Notes: a model not told the origin generated them from the sequence alone. Counted from the first letter of the stretch, positions 43,790 to 52,279 are shown. The stretch: DNA of 64,000 bases from Sporomusa ovata DSM 2662 (GCF_000445445.1 NZ_ASXP01000003.1:310001-374000); one strand, 5' to 3'. Numbers and translations are program-made.

Positions 43790-45064
43790 TTAGAAAGAAT
43801 AGATTAGAGTAGCCCAGAGGCCTGATTTATCTTTCTTTTGTCCAGCTTGGGGATCTTTAAGATCCAGATCTTCATACATAACTGACAGCACACCGTTTTT
43901 AAACACAGTATACTCAACCCCTAATTCCATACCCTTAATATTGTCAAGATTGCCATAGGTTGTATCAGCGTATCTACCGGTATCAAGCGTAGTAATCTCA
44001 GCAGGATCGAAACCTTTCTCAGCACTCCTGTAGCCTACCCACATCCCTGATGAACCAATTTTATCTTGTTGGGCGCCCCGGTATTTAAGTTGAGCAAACC
44101 AAGCTTTAGCCTCATCGCCATTATTATAGGAATTAGCATTGTAGGAATCATTTATGCCATACTCGCCAGATAGAGCGAAGTTTTTAATTCCTGTATACGC
44201 AAAGCCAGCTGATACAGTTTTATAATAGAGCTCGTTTTTGTCAGCAATATAGGATGCAGTCATGTTGAGGTTTCTATTGACAGTTGCATCAATATTGGCA
44301 ACAGCAAAATTGTAATTAGAGTCGGCCTCTATTCCAGTATCATATTTAAAGACGCCTGCAGCAACTTTTACCTTGTTACCGCCGCTTAATACCAATCCAT
44401 CGCAATTGCCGGTAATATCGGCAATCAGACCCTGACCCAGCCAGATAGGCTGACGGCCAAAGCTATAGCCTACTGCACCCACGTTGCCATCAATATAGGC
44501 TTGTGTCAGCTTGGCTTCAGACCCGCTGCTACTACCCCAATCTGATTGTGATTCATAACGGCCATGGAAAGTAACATTTTCAGCTATCGGTGCTTCCATG
44601 TTCAAACGCAGACGAGTGCGTTCTCTGGTACGGTCAATGTCAGGATCAGTAGTGTCTGCCTTGTCTTGGTAATCATACCGTGCACGAATTGTGCCAGTGA
44701 ATTTTACTTTGGAAGAATTTTTCTCCAGGTTGTCAACGCGAACACCGAGGTTGTTGAGTTCTGCGCCGAATTCGGCTTTCAGAGCATCAATTTCTTTTTG
44801 GGTTGCAGCGTCAGCTTTGTCGCTGTTAGCCATTGCTTTGGCTACGATAGTAGCAACTTCATAACGGGTAAGGGTTTTGTTACCTTGGTAGGTGCCGTCG
44901 CCGTAGCCGGAGATTACACCAGCTTGAGCAAGTTTGTTGATCGCGTCATACGCCCAGTGTTTTGCCGGTACGTCGACGAAAGGATTAGCAGGAGCGGCCA
45001 GTGCTGTTCCTGCTACGCTCAATGCAAATACTGCTGCAAGAGCCATAGCTGTTTGTCTTTTCAT
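43790..45064 (-). CDS. SLH-domain outer-membrane porin (OmpM type), copy B
   Basis: A 424-residue porin with signal peptide, a single SLH domain (about 27-75), coiled coil (about 77-115) and beta-barrel ending WATLIYSF. The barrel is closer to copy C than to copy A (shared SFGRQPIWLGQGLIAD-like and VEYTVFKNGVL segments). Expected to tether the outer membrane to peptidoglycan and allow small-solute diffusion. It has its own leader, an AAGGGGG ribosome binding site and terminator, so each porin is an independent transcript. Confidence 0.92.
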   Translation of the reverse strand: MKRQTAMALAAVFALSVAGTALAAPANPFVDVPAKHWAYDAINKLAQAGVISGYGDGTYQGNKTLTRYEVATIVAKAMANSDKADAATQKEIDALKAEFGAELNNLGVRVDNLEKNSSKVKFTGTIRARYDYQDKADTTDPDIDRTRERTRLRLNMEAPIAENVTFHGRYESQSDWGSSSGSEAKLTQAYIDGNVGAVGYSFGRQPIWLGQGLIADITGNCDGLVLSGGNKVKVAAGVFKYDTGIEADSNYNFAVANIDATVNRNLNMTASYIADKNELYYKTVSAGFAYTGIKNFALSGEYGINDSYNANSYNNGDEAKAWFAQLKYRGAQQDKIGSSGMWVGYRSAEKGFDPAEITTLDTGRYADTTYGNLDNIKGMELGVEYTVFKNGVLSVMYEDLDLKDPQAGQKKDKSGLWATLIYSF

Positions 45065-45074
45065 TGTGTTTTTT

Positions 45075-45155
45075 CCCCCTTAGGTTTTTTAATTTTTGAG
45101 CAGTTACCTAAGAAGAGACTATCTGAGTGGCCATGTTTCCTCAAATCCTCTTCTT
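45075..45155 (-). ncRNA. Structured 5' leader of SLH porin copy B
   Basis: P1 AAGAAGAG (45148-45155) / CUCUUCUU (45110-45117); internal loop 2 nt / 4 nt; P2 UUUGAG (45140-45145) / CUCAGA (45122-45127, one G-U); apical loop GAAACAUGGCCA (45128-45139, 12 nt). The anti-SD CUUAGGU (45106-45112) pairs with ACCUAAG (45079-45085), immediately beside the GGGGG of the RBS. P1 and the anti-SD share 45110-45112. The remainder up to 45380 is AT-rich promoter region with an AGCAGGAA box at 45288-45295. Confidence 0.6.
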
Positions 45156-45380
45156 TAGCTTATGCTCTTATCTAAGCGCCTGCCTTTTGGCAGACGTAAA
45201 GACCAGATAGTTAACTTTTATAGGATTTTCTCTTTACCTTGAAATATATTCCTCACTATGCAGTATATTCTACGTCGTGAGATATATTTCCTGCTGCATG
45301 TTAAGAAAATGTTAACAAAAATAATATTTTCTTTCTCCAAAGGTATGCTTGATATTCCCTTTATTTGCTTACACAAAGTA

Positions 45381-45408
45381 AAAACCGCTAACTTAAGTTA
45401 GCGGTTTT
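45381..45408 (-). terminator. Terminator of SLH porin copy C
   Basis: A fully palindromic 28-nt sequence, AAAACCGCTAACTT and its complement, ending in TTTT; 38 nt past the stop of copy C. Confidence 0.85.
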
Positions 45409-45446
45409 ATTATTCATATTATGTTATGTTGTGTTATGTTATATTG

Positions 45447-46727
45447 TTAGAAAGTATAAGTTAGGTGAGTGAAGAAACTTTCCTTATTATTGTTTATACC
45501 ACCCAGATTATCTTTATATTCCAAATCATTATATTGAACTGTCAGTACACCGTTTTTAAACACAGTATACTCAACCCCAAACTCAGCACCTTTAACATTG
45601 TCAAGAATGCCATAAGTAAAATCTTCATATCTACCAGATTCAAGAGTAGTCAATTCGCCAGGATCAAAACCAAATTCAGCGCTTCTGTAACCTACCCATA
45701 CGCCCATGGAGCCAACTTTATTACTTTGGGCACCACGATATTTAAGCTGAGCCATCCAGGCTTTTGCTTTATCGCCGTTAGCCAAATTAGCAAGATCAGA
45801 ATCATTCTCGCCATACTCGCCGGTTACAGTGAAGTCTTTAATTCCCGTATACTTTAAGCCAACTGACGTAGTTTTATACAAATCATCATCTTTGTCAGCA
45901 AGATAGGATGCAGTCATGTTGAGGTTTTTATTTATCTGAGCATCAATATTGGCAGCAACAAAATTCATATCATAGTCAGTGCCAAAGTAACAGAGTTCAC
46001 CCTCTTTTTTAAAGGCACCTACAGCAACCTTAACCTTGTTGCCGCCGCTTAAAAATAAGCCATCATTATTACTATCAATATCGGCAATCAGACCTTGGCC
46101 TAACCAGACAGGCTGACGACCAAAGCTGTAGCCTACCTCGCCAACCTTACCATCAATATAGGCGTGAGTCAGCTTGGAATCAGCGTCGCTACCACTGCCC
46201 CAGTTGGTTTCTGATTCATAACGTCCATGGAATGTAACATTTTGGTCTATCGGCGCTTCCATGTTTAACCGAAAACGAGTCCATTCTCTAGTGCGGTCCA
46301 TATCTATCCAATCAATAGCTTTTTCATCTTGGTTATCATAACGCACCCGAACTTCGCCAGTGAACTTTACTTTGGAAGTATTTTTCTCCAGGTTGTCAAC
46401 GCGAACACCGAGGTTATTGAGTTCTGTACCAAACTCGGCTTTCAGAGCATCGATTTCTTTTTGGGTTGCAGCGTCTGCTTTGTCGCTGTTAGCCATAGCT
46501 TTGGCTACGATGGTAGCAACTTCATAACGGGTAAGAGTTTTGTCACCTTGGTAGGTGCCATCGCCGTAGCCGGAGATTACGCCTGCTTGAGCAAGTTTGT
46601 TAATGGAATCATAAGCCCAGTGTTTTGCCGGTACGTCGACAAATGGATTAGCAGGAGCAGCCAGCGCAGTTCCTGCTACGCTCATTGCAAATACTGCTGC
46701 AAGAGCCATAGCTGTTTTTCTTTTCAT
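45447..46727 (-). CDS. SLH-domain outer-membrane porin (OmpM type), copy C
   Basis: A 426-residue porin with the same signal peptide, SLH domain and coiled coil as copies A and B, followed by a divergent beta-barrel ending THLTYTF. An insert with Cys (GELCYFGTDYD) marks one barrel loop, unusual in this family stretch. Leader, AAGGGGG RBS and terminator are its own. Upstream of the leader (46813-46979) the DNA is very AT-rich, with an AAGCAGGAAT box at about 46943-46951 and a nearby TATAAT-like word. Confidence 0.92.
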   Translation of the reverse strand: MKRKTAMALAAVFAMSVAGTALAAPANPFVDVPAKHWAYDSINKLAQAGVISGYGDGTYQGDKTLTRYEVATIVAKAMANSDKADAATQKEIDALKAEFGTELNNLGVRVDNLEKNTSKVKFTGEVRVRYDNQDEKAIDWIDMDRTREWTRFRLNMEAPIDQNVTFHGRYESETNWGSGSDADSKLTHAYIDGKVGEVGYSFGRQPVWLGQGLIADIDSNNDGLFLSGGNKVKVAVGAFKKEGELCYFGTDYDMNFVAANIDAQINKNLNMTASYLADKDDDLYKTTSVGLKYTGIKDFTVTGEYGENDSDLANLANGDKAKAWMAQLKYRGAQSNKVGSMGVWVGYRSAEFGFDPGELTTLESGRYEDFTYGILDNVKGAEFGVEYTVFKNGVLTVQYNDLEYKDNLGGINNNKESFFTHLTYTF

Positions 46728-46737
46728 TGTGTTGTTT

Positions 46738-46812
46738 CCCCCTTAGGTTTTTTTGAGCAATCACCTAAGAAGAGACTATCTGAGTGTCCACGTTTCCTCA
46801 AATCCTCTTCTT
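46738..46812 (-). ncRNA. Structured 5' leader of SLH porin copy C
   Basis: P1 AAGAAGAG (46805-46812) / CUCUUCUU (46767-46774); P2 UUUGAG (46797-46802) / CUCAGA (46779-46784); apical loop GAAACGUGGACA (46785-46796). The anti-SD CUUAGGU-complement pair is 46763-46769 with 46742-46748, touching the GGGGG RBS. P1 and the anti-SD share 46767-46769. Same spacing as copy B. Confidence 0.6.
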
Positions 46813-46979
46813 TAGCTTGTGCTCTTATCTATGCGCTTGAGTTACAAGCGTAAAGACCAAAAATAATACAAATATTATACAATTCATATATATTTGTAAT
46901 ATTAAATAAATATTATATTTTTATTATACCACATTATACCTATTCCTGCTTATATTTTTAAAAAAATTTCCAAAAAAGG

Positions 46980-47393
46980 TTACCGCCCTACAAAATAGCG
47001 TTCAGCCAGAATTACAGCAACATAATCATCTACCGGCCCTGGGGGAACTTGCATGGTGGTTGGCAGCAAGCGTTTGAACCCTTTAGGGGGATGCTCTACC
47101 CAGTAGCGCTTGCGGGCCTCATCGGTAGAATGGTGCTCATTGACCGGAATGATGGTAATTTTTTGTCCGTTTACTTTGATCCCTGTTAAGGTCGCCTGCG
47201 CGGCATGGGAGGTAGTGCGATCACCGATAACGGCAGTAAATACATTATGAGTTGTGGCGAGAGTAGTCACAACGCCAGACAGGTCAACTGTAGCAGCAAT
47301 AGTTTTGTAAATAACGCCTTGCTCTTTATGCACTACGGCAATACCACATTTTTCCCGGCCTGGGTCAATAGCTATAACTATGTTTTGGGCCAC
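46980..47393 (-). CDS. Small RuvC/YqgF-like RNase H-fold nuclease
   Basis: A 137-residue protein with the RNase H-fold first strand IVIAIDPGREKCGIAVV (catalytic Asp in DPG), AVIGDRTTS and a late PPGPVDDYVAVILAERY. This resembles YqgF/RuvX (pre-16S rRNA or Holliday-junction resolvase-like) proteins. It starts with GTG at 47393, 11 nt after AAGGAGG. It lies alone between two porin units; the setting gives no functional hint. Family-level call. Confidence 0.75.
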   Translation of the reverse strand: MAQNIVIAIDPGREKCGIAVVHKEQGVIYKTIAATVDLSGVVTTLATTHNVFTAVIGDRTTSHAAQATLTGIKVNGQKITIIPVNEHHSTDEARKRYWVEHPPKGFKRLLPTTMQVPPGPVDDYVAVILAERYFVGR

Positions 47394-47479
47394 TTATTTA
47401 CCCGCCTCCTTAACTATATGCATACACTTTGCAAAAGTTTCCTTTTTTTATTTTATCACATCTATAATGTAGAATACAA

Positions 47480-47503
47480 AAAGGACGCCCGCAGGCGTCC
47501 TTT
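47480..47503 (-). terminator. Terminator of SLH porin copy D
   Basis: AAAGGACGCC / GGCGTCCTTT with a 4-nt loop, followed by a further TT on the minus strand; 19 nt past the stop. Confidence 0.88.
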
Positions 47504-47521
47504 GAGTTGCAGAATGCGTTA

Positions 47522-48688
47522 TTAGAATTTAACGTTGATAGCAGCTTGGGTACGAGCGCCGCCGTCGATTTTAGTACCATCTTGTTTTTCAAAGTCTTGG
47601 TATTTGAGGTTCAAAGTAGTGTTTTTAGCAATTTCGCGGTCATAGCTTACTTCCAGACCTTTATAGCCGTTTTCGTTATTAAGGTTCTGGATATCATTGT
47701 GAATGTTGGAGTAAGGAGAGTTTGCACCATCTTCTACGTCACGATACAGAGCTGTTAAGCCAAGTTTGTTGAATTTAAGACCATAAGCAGTAGCATTGCC
47801 ATCTGTTGTGCCGTTATCAACATTGTAGAATTCGCCCAGAGCAGTTACGCTGTTAGTCAGTTTAATACCGATGTTAGCGCCATAAACATCTACACTATCA
47901 TTGTCAATATCGTAATTTACATAGTCGGCAGTAATGTTAGCCGCGCCAAGTTTCATAGCATATTCAGCACCATAGATTTTGTTGGTGTCTTCCAGGTTAC
48001 CGGCAAACATTTGCAAGTTGCCCGCCTGGGAAGCGATACCAGTGATAGGGGAGTCATGCAGGAAGCCGTTACCCAGTGTCAGATCCTGACGGCCGATTGT
48101 ATTAGTCAGGCCAAGAGCATCGAAAGTTACGTTAGCCGTGTAAAGCTTAATGGTATTAGTGGTATTGAAGTCTGAACCACTGAAGTCGCCATTATATCCC
48201 ATGTTGCCGCTAGTCAGACGAGCATTGAATCTCAGATTGTCGTTAATTTTACCGTCAAAGTTTACACGGGCACGAAAATCTGTGTTGTCAAAGCTGTCGC
48301 CATTACCATAACGGACACGAGCGTCACCGGAGATTTTAACCAGGTTGTCCACTTTTTTGTCTAGGTTATCAACTTTGACACCCATGCTGTTAAGTTCGGT
48401 AGCAAATTCCTGAGATAATTTGTCAACAATTTCTTTTTGGTCGTTATTAAGGTTCTTTTGCATAGCAGTAGCAACCATGGAAGCCATTTCGTAACGGGAA
48501 ACGGTTTTGTCGCCTTTAAAGGTACCATCGCCATAACCAGCTACCACACCAGCTTGTGCTAATTTGTTTACTGCATCATAAGCCCAATGCTTAGCAGGTA
48601 CATCAGTGAATGGGTTAGCAAAAGCCGGGACAGCGAAAGCTACTGTAAGAGCAGTAGTTACAGCTACTTTTAGAAGTCTTTTGTTCAT
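47522..48688 (-). CDS. SLH-domain outer-membrane porin (OmpM type), copy D (divergent)
   Basis: A 388-residue porin: signal peptide (cleavage near AFAN), SLH domain (FTDVPAKHWAYDAVNKL...GYGDGTFKGDKTVSRYEMASMV), coiled coil with VDNLDKKVDNLVK, and a beta-barrel ending AAINVKF. It is clearly related to copies A-C but diverges throughout, so it is an older paralog. ATG 48688 follows AAGGGGG. It carries the same kind of leader, though with a weaker P2. Confidence 0.9.
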   Translation of the reverse strand: MNKRLLKVAVTTALTVAFAVPAFANPFTDVPAKHWAYDAVNKLAQAGVVAGYGDGTFKGDKTVSRYEMASMVATAMQKNLNNDQKEIVDKLSQEFATELNSMGVKVDNLDKKVDNLVKISGDARVRYGNGDSFDNTDFRARVNFDGKINDNLRFNARLTSGNMGYNGDFSGSDFNTTNTIKLYTANVTFDALGLTNTIGRQDLTLGNGFLHDSPITGIASQAGNLQMFAGNLEDTNKIYGAEYAMKLGAANITADYVNYDIDNDSVDVYGANIGIKLTNSVTALGEFYNVDNGTTDGNATAYGLKFNKLGLTALYRDVEDGANSPYSNIHNDIQNLNNENGYKGLEVSYDREIAKNTTLNLKYQDFEKQDGTKIDGGARTQAAINVKF

Positions 48689-48696
48689 TTAAAAAA

Positions 48697-48813
48697 TCCC
48701 CCTTGAAATATTCTTGTTTATGCGGGTGTTGCCACCGGCATACCGGAAGAGTCACCCGCTCAAGGGGGAGGAATTCAAATGAGTATCCACGTTTCCTCAA
48801 TCTGTCCTTCCTC
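48697..48813 (-). ncRNA. Structured 5' leader of SLH porin copy D
   Basis: P1 GAGGAA (48808-48813) / UUCCUC (48768-48773); P2 UGAG-type 4 bp (48796-48799 / 48780-48783); apical loop GAAACGUGGAUA (48784-48795, 12 nt). The anti-SD UCCCCCUUGA (48760-48769) pairs over 10 bp with UCAAGGGGGA (48697-48706), covering the RBS. P1 and the anti-SD share 48768-48769. An extra GC hairpin lies inside the SD hairpin. The internal loop is larger than in A-C. 48814-49033 is promoter region with an AGCAGGAA box at 48894-48901. Confidence 0.55.
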
Positions 48814-49033
48814 TCTGCAGGGCTTATTCTCGATACGCACCTGCCGCATTCCGCAGGTTTTATATTAACATAACTTCGACACACTTGCAATGATTCCTGC
48901 TTGTTTACGTAAGGTATGTTTTGGTAAAATCCTTTATTTATAAAGGTTTTCAGGAATCGCAAGATTGCATCTGGATCAATTATGAACTTTACATAATCGA
49001 TCTTTATGTTTGTATATATTCGCATAAAAAAGA

Positions 49034-49062
49034 AAGAATCCTGCTTAATAAACAGGATTCTT
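49034..49062 (-). terminator. Terminator of the LPS operon
   Basis: AAGAATCCTG / CAGGATTCTT with a 9-nt loop, followed by TCTTTTTT on the minus strand; 30 nt past the DUF3084 gene. It ends the transcript that begins near lpxI. Confidence 0.9.
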
Positions 49063-49091
49063 AACTAGTATATTTTGTTAATGCCTAAGGA

Positions 49092-50360
49092 CTACCACAC
49101 GTTCTTGATTCTTATTTCTATTTGCAGCGGGCCTGCGGTATAGGTGTCAGTTTTGGCAACGGCAGTAAGTTCTATGTTTCCAGACTGACGCTTAACCTTG
49201 CTGATGATGTTAAATAGCTGTGACCCGCTCATGCTGCCAACTGTGCCCTGAATAGGGTCAGAGAGAATGCCTTTGGTTACGGCAGCTGTATTTACATTTT
49301 GTAAGAAGGCTATAACCGTCTCTTCTGCCAACTCATCGGAGGTTATAGTAACAGTCTCGCTGTATATATCTTCTCCCTGGCTATATACAAGATAGTTGGG
49401 AAACAGTTCAATCTGGCCGATGACTGGTTCACTATAGATGGTGTTGCCAACAGTCGAAATACGGACAATGACCTCTTGATTGGTTTCAGCGATCTGTTTT
49501 GCTGCTTGGTTAAACTCTGACGTGGCGATCCATAGTATTTCTAATTTTTTATCGGTTATATTTAGCTTATCAAGAATATGTTGATTGGTATTATAGATTA
49601 CACCGCCCAGCTCTTTGATCGTATCTTCCTGTGACTGGCCGCCACGCACAATGGAAGTCGAAAGCATTTCACCGGCCCGGAATACCACAGTACCTCTCCT
49701 GACAATCTGCAAGCCTTGTTTTAGATTGGAGGTTAACTCATTAAGACGGTCAACGTCTGTTTGCAGCGCTGTCTTGGCGGTGTTTAAGTCACCGATTTGA
49801 CTAGTAAGCCCGGCAACCCGTTGATCTAATTCGTCTTTAATGGCCTGGAGATTTTTGATATTTTCCTGATAGCTGACCAAATCGCTTTGCGCCACGGCAT
49901 AGTCGGCCTGCAAAGTAGTTAGGGCGGCTATAGTGCGGTCACGTTCAGCGGTTACTTTGGTAAGTTCGTCCATGATTTGGGTAAGTTGCTCTGCTGTTTG
50001 TTTTACTTTTGTACTGATGGCGGCATATTCAGCATTTTTGGCGTCCAAAGCTGCACGGCTGGCTTCCAGTTCGGTTGTTTTTGAGGTAACTTCTGTAGTT
50101 AGGTTCAGGAGTTCGGCTTTGAGTTCTTCCATACCGAAGAGGGCTGTGCGCACATCCCATGACACGGCGGTCATAAAGCCAAGGGTTGTGGCAGAAATCA
50201 GGATACCGGTAACAATAGTGACAATGATCGATGTATGTTTTGGTCTGAGGCCAAACATACTTAGTTTTTTCTTGCCCACCTTGGTGCCCAGTTTGTCACC
50301 AATATAGGCAATGGCTCCACCCATAATAGCAATAATGGCGATTATCGCTAACCCGTACAT
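49092..50360 (-). CDS. DUF3084-family membrane coiled-coil protein
   Basis: A 422-residue protein: two N-terminal membrane segments (about 1-22 and 45-67) separated by a basic loop with GLRPKHTSIIVTIVTG, then a long periplasmic coiled coil (about 80-215) and a beta-rich C-terminal domain. The pattern matches DUF3084. No biochemical role is known to me. As the last gene of the LPS transport/lipid A operon (15 nt after lptF/G) it is a candidate accessory for LPS export or envelope bridging. ATG 50360 follows GGGAGGG. Confidence 0.82.
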   Translation of the reverse strand: MYGLAIIAIIAIMGGAIAYIGDKLGTKVGKKKLSMFGLRPKHTSIIVTIVTGILISATTLGFMTAVSWDVRTALFGMEELKAELLNLTTEVTSKTTELEASRAALDAKNAEYAAISTKVKQTAEQLTQIMDELTKVTAERDRTIAALTTLQADYAVAQSDLVSYQENIKNLQAIKDELDQRVAGLTSQIGDLNTAKTALQTDVDRLNELTSNLKQGLQIVRRGTVVFRAGEMLSTSIVRGGQSQEDTIKELGGVIYNTNQHILDKLNITDKKLEILWIATSEFNQAAKQIAETNQEVIVRISTVGNTIYSEPVIGQIELFPNYLVYSQGEDIYSETVTITSDELAEETVIAFLQNVNTAAVTKGILSDPIQGTVGSMSGSQLFNIISKVKRQSGNIELTAVAKTDTYTAGPLQIEIRIKNVW

Positions 50361-50375
50361 GGTGCTCCCTCCCTT

Positions 50376-51464
50376 CTATCGCGAAGATTTGGATACTAAA
50401 TATATACCTGCCAGGATACCTATGATATTAGGCATCCAAGCTGCCAAAAACGGATCAATGGCTCCCCCTTTTCCTAAGGCTGTCGCTATTGTCAGGATGA
50501 TATAGTATATAAAAATGATGATAATGCTCAGGCCAAGGCCAATCGATGAACTGGAACGAGGCGATGATAACCCGAGCGGCGTGCCAATCATGGCAAATAC
50601 AAAGCTGGCAAGTGGAATAGCCAGTCGCTGATATAATTCTACTTCATACGCGCTGGTTGCCACATATTCCTTCTTTAATACTGCAATATGCTCCCTGAGT
50701 TCTTGTATGGACATATCTTCGGCGTCTTTTTGTTCCCGTGATATACTAACCGGATTCTTCTCTATGGGCAATACCTGTTCGGCAAATTTGAGCGTGCGTT
50801 CTACCCGCCCTTCAGCCGAAAAGTCGGTAATTGTACCCTCAACCATCAGCCATTGATTATTCTGCCATACAGCTTTTTCCGCGTTCTCTACCCGCACAAG
50901 CCGGCTGTTTTCATACTGCTGGACAGCTACTTTATTCATGGTGCTGGTTTCTTCTATGAAATTCCGGGCATAGGTTATCCGCTCCAACTCACCTTGTTTA
51001 ATGTCTTTGATAATAATGTGTTCCTGGATTTGGGGACCAGTATTTTTTTCTACCTCATAGCGCACAATGTTATTATAAGCTGTGTTAGCCGCCGGCACCA
51101 GAGCTTCATTGCAAACTGCGGCTGCAAAGCTGACAAAAAATGCAGCAATAAGCACAGGAACAGCCAACCGGGTAAAGCTCTGACCGCCTGATTTCATGGC
51201 TGTTATTTCGCTGGAACTTGATAGCCGGCCAAAGGCCAGGAGCGATGCCAATAGCATGGCCATGGGAAAGGTCAGGACTATAATGCCAGGCAGACTGTAG
51301 ATAAAAAGCTTGACTACAGTTAGCACCTGTGCGTCATATTGGGTTATATATTTAGTTAACTTAACGAGTACATTGGTACCGATGAAAATGCTTGCGAAGG
51401 CGGCTACGCCGAAAACAAACGGCCCCAGCATCTCTTTGATGATATATTTGTCAAGTATGCGCAT
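50376..51464 (-). CDS. LPS export permease, LptF/LptG (YjgP/YjgQ) family
   Basis: A 362-residue inner-membrane permease with about six helices: IIKEMLGPFVFGVAAFASIF at the N-terminus, LTFPMAMLLASLLAFGRLSSSSEI in the coupling region, a periplasmic jellyroll-like domain (about 120-260) and PLGLSSPRSSSSIGLGL in the last helices. With LptB it extracts LPS from the inner membrane. Only one LptF/G homolog is present in this operon, so a homodimer or a distant partner must be assumed. Confidence 0.9.
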   Translation of the reverse strand: MRILDKYIIKEMLGPFVFGVAAFASIFIGTNVLVKLTKYITQYDAQVLTVVKLFIYSLPGIIVLTFPMAMLLASLLAFGRLSSSSEITAMKSGGQSFTRLAVPVLIAAFFVSFAAAVCNEALVPAANTAYNNIVRYEVEKNTGPQIQEHIIIKDIKQGELERITYARNFIEETSTMNKVAVQQYENSRLVRVENAEKAVWQNNQWLMVEGTITDFSAEGRVERTLKFAEQVLPIEKNPVSISREQKDAEDMSIQELREHIAVLKKEYVATSAYEVELYQRLAIPLASFVFAMIGTPLGLSSPRSSSSIGLGLSIIIIFIYYIILTIATALGKGGAIDPFLAAWMPNIIGILAGIYLVSKSSR

Positions 51465-51531
51465 TAGCTTCTCCTACTTGGTAAGTTAGCGTCAGAGTGA
51501 AATTGCTGCAGGTTGACCAGCACTCTCACTT

Positions 51532-52251
51532 TTACAGGGTGAAGTTTTGACCCAGGTAGTACTTTTTGGCAATTTCGCTGGTAGCGATGGTATCACTGTC
51601 GCCGGCGATGAGGATTTGGCCTTCGTTTAAGATATAGGCATGGTCAACAATGGTTAAGGTTTCACGGACGTTATGATCGGTAATGAGTACGCCAATGCCG
51701 CGTTCTTTGAGGTAGGCAATGATCTCCTGGATATCGGCAACAGCAATGGGATCAACACCGGCAAAGGGCTCGTCCAGTAAGATGAATTTGGGGTCGGTTG
51801 CCAGGGCCCGGGCAATTTCCACCCGGCGGCGTTCGCCGCCTGACAGTTCGGAGCCTTGACGCTGACGAACATGAGTGACGTTGAATTCTTCCAGCAGACT
51901 GTTCATTTTGTCCTGGCGTTCAGCTAGAGTAAGCGCTGTTGTTTCCAGGATGGCCATGAGGTTATCCTCTACTGACATTTTACGAAAAATCGAGGCTTCC
52001 TGGGGCAAATAGCCGATGCCGAAACGGGAGCGCCGGTACATAGGCAGGCTGGTTATATCTTGGTCGTCAATATATATTTTGCCGCTGTTGGGGCGTTCCA
52101 AGCCGACAATCATGTAGAAGGTAGTTGTCTTGCCTGCGCCGTTAGCACCTAACAGGCCGACGATTTGACCCTGGTTAACACGAAGGCTGACACCGTTGAC
52201 TACATTGCGGTTTTTATACGTTTTTATTAAATCGCGGGTTTCAATATACAT
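51532..52251 (-). CDS. lptB: LPS export ABC transporter ATP-binding protein LptB
   Basis: A 239-residue ATPase: Walker A GANGAGKTT (about 35-43), signature LSGGERRRVEIARAL, Walker B FILLDEPFAGVDP and the switch His (ITDHNVRE). LptB-typical features include YLPQEASIFRKMSVEDNL. It powers LPS movement through LptB2FG-LptC-LptA. ATG 52251 follows AAGGATG. Confidence 0.95.
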   Translation of the reverse strand: MYIETRDLIKTYKNRNVVNGVSLRVNQGQIVGLLGANGAGKTTTFYMIVGLERPNSGKIYIDDQDITSLPMYRRSRFGIGYLPQEASIFRKMSVEDNLMAILETTALTLAERQDKMNSLLEEFNVTHVRQRQGSELSGGERRRVEIARALATDPKFILLDEPFAGVDPIAVADIQEIIAYLKERGIGVLITDHNVRETLTIVDHAYILNEGQILIAGDSDTIATSEIAKKYYLGQNFTL

Positions 52252-52279
52252 ATCGGCAACATCCTTGCTCTATTTTAGA

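Noticed and set aside
43478..48813. Known riboswitch (c-di-GMP-I, preQ1, fluoride or SAM type) as explanation of the porin leaders
   Set aside because: None of the consensus elements I know for these classes is present; the leaders are simple two-stem hairpins with a 12-nt loop.
48615..49025. 136-codon minus-strand frame overlapping the start of porin copy D
   Set aside because: It covers the porin leader, RBS and signal peptide in another frame, has no family features and no plausible RBS.
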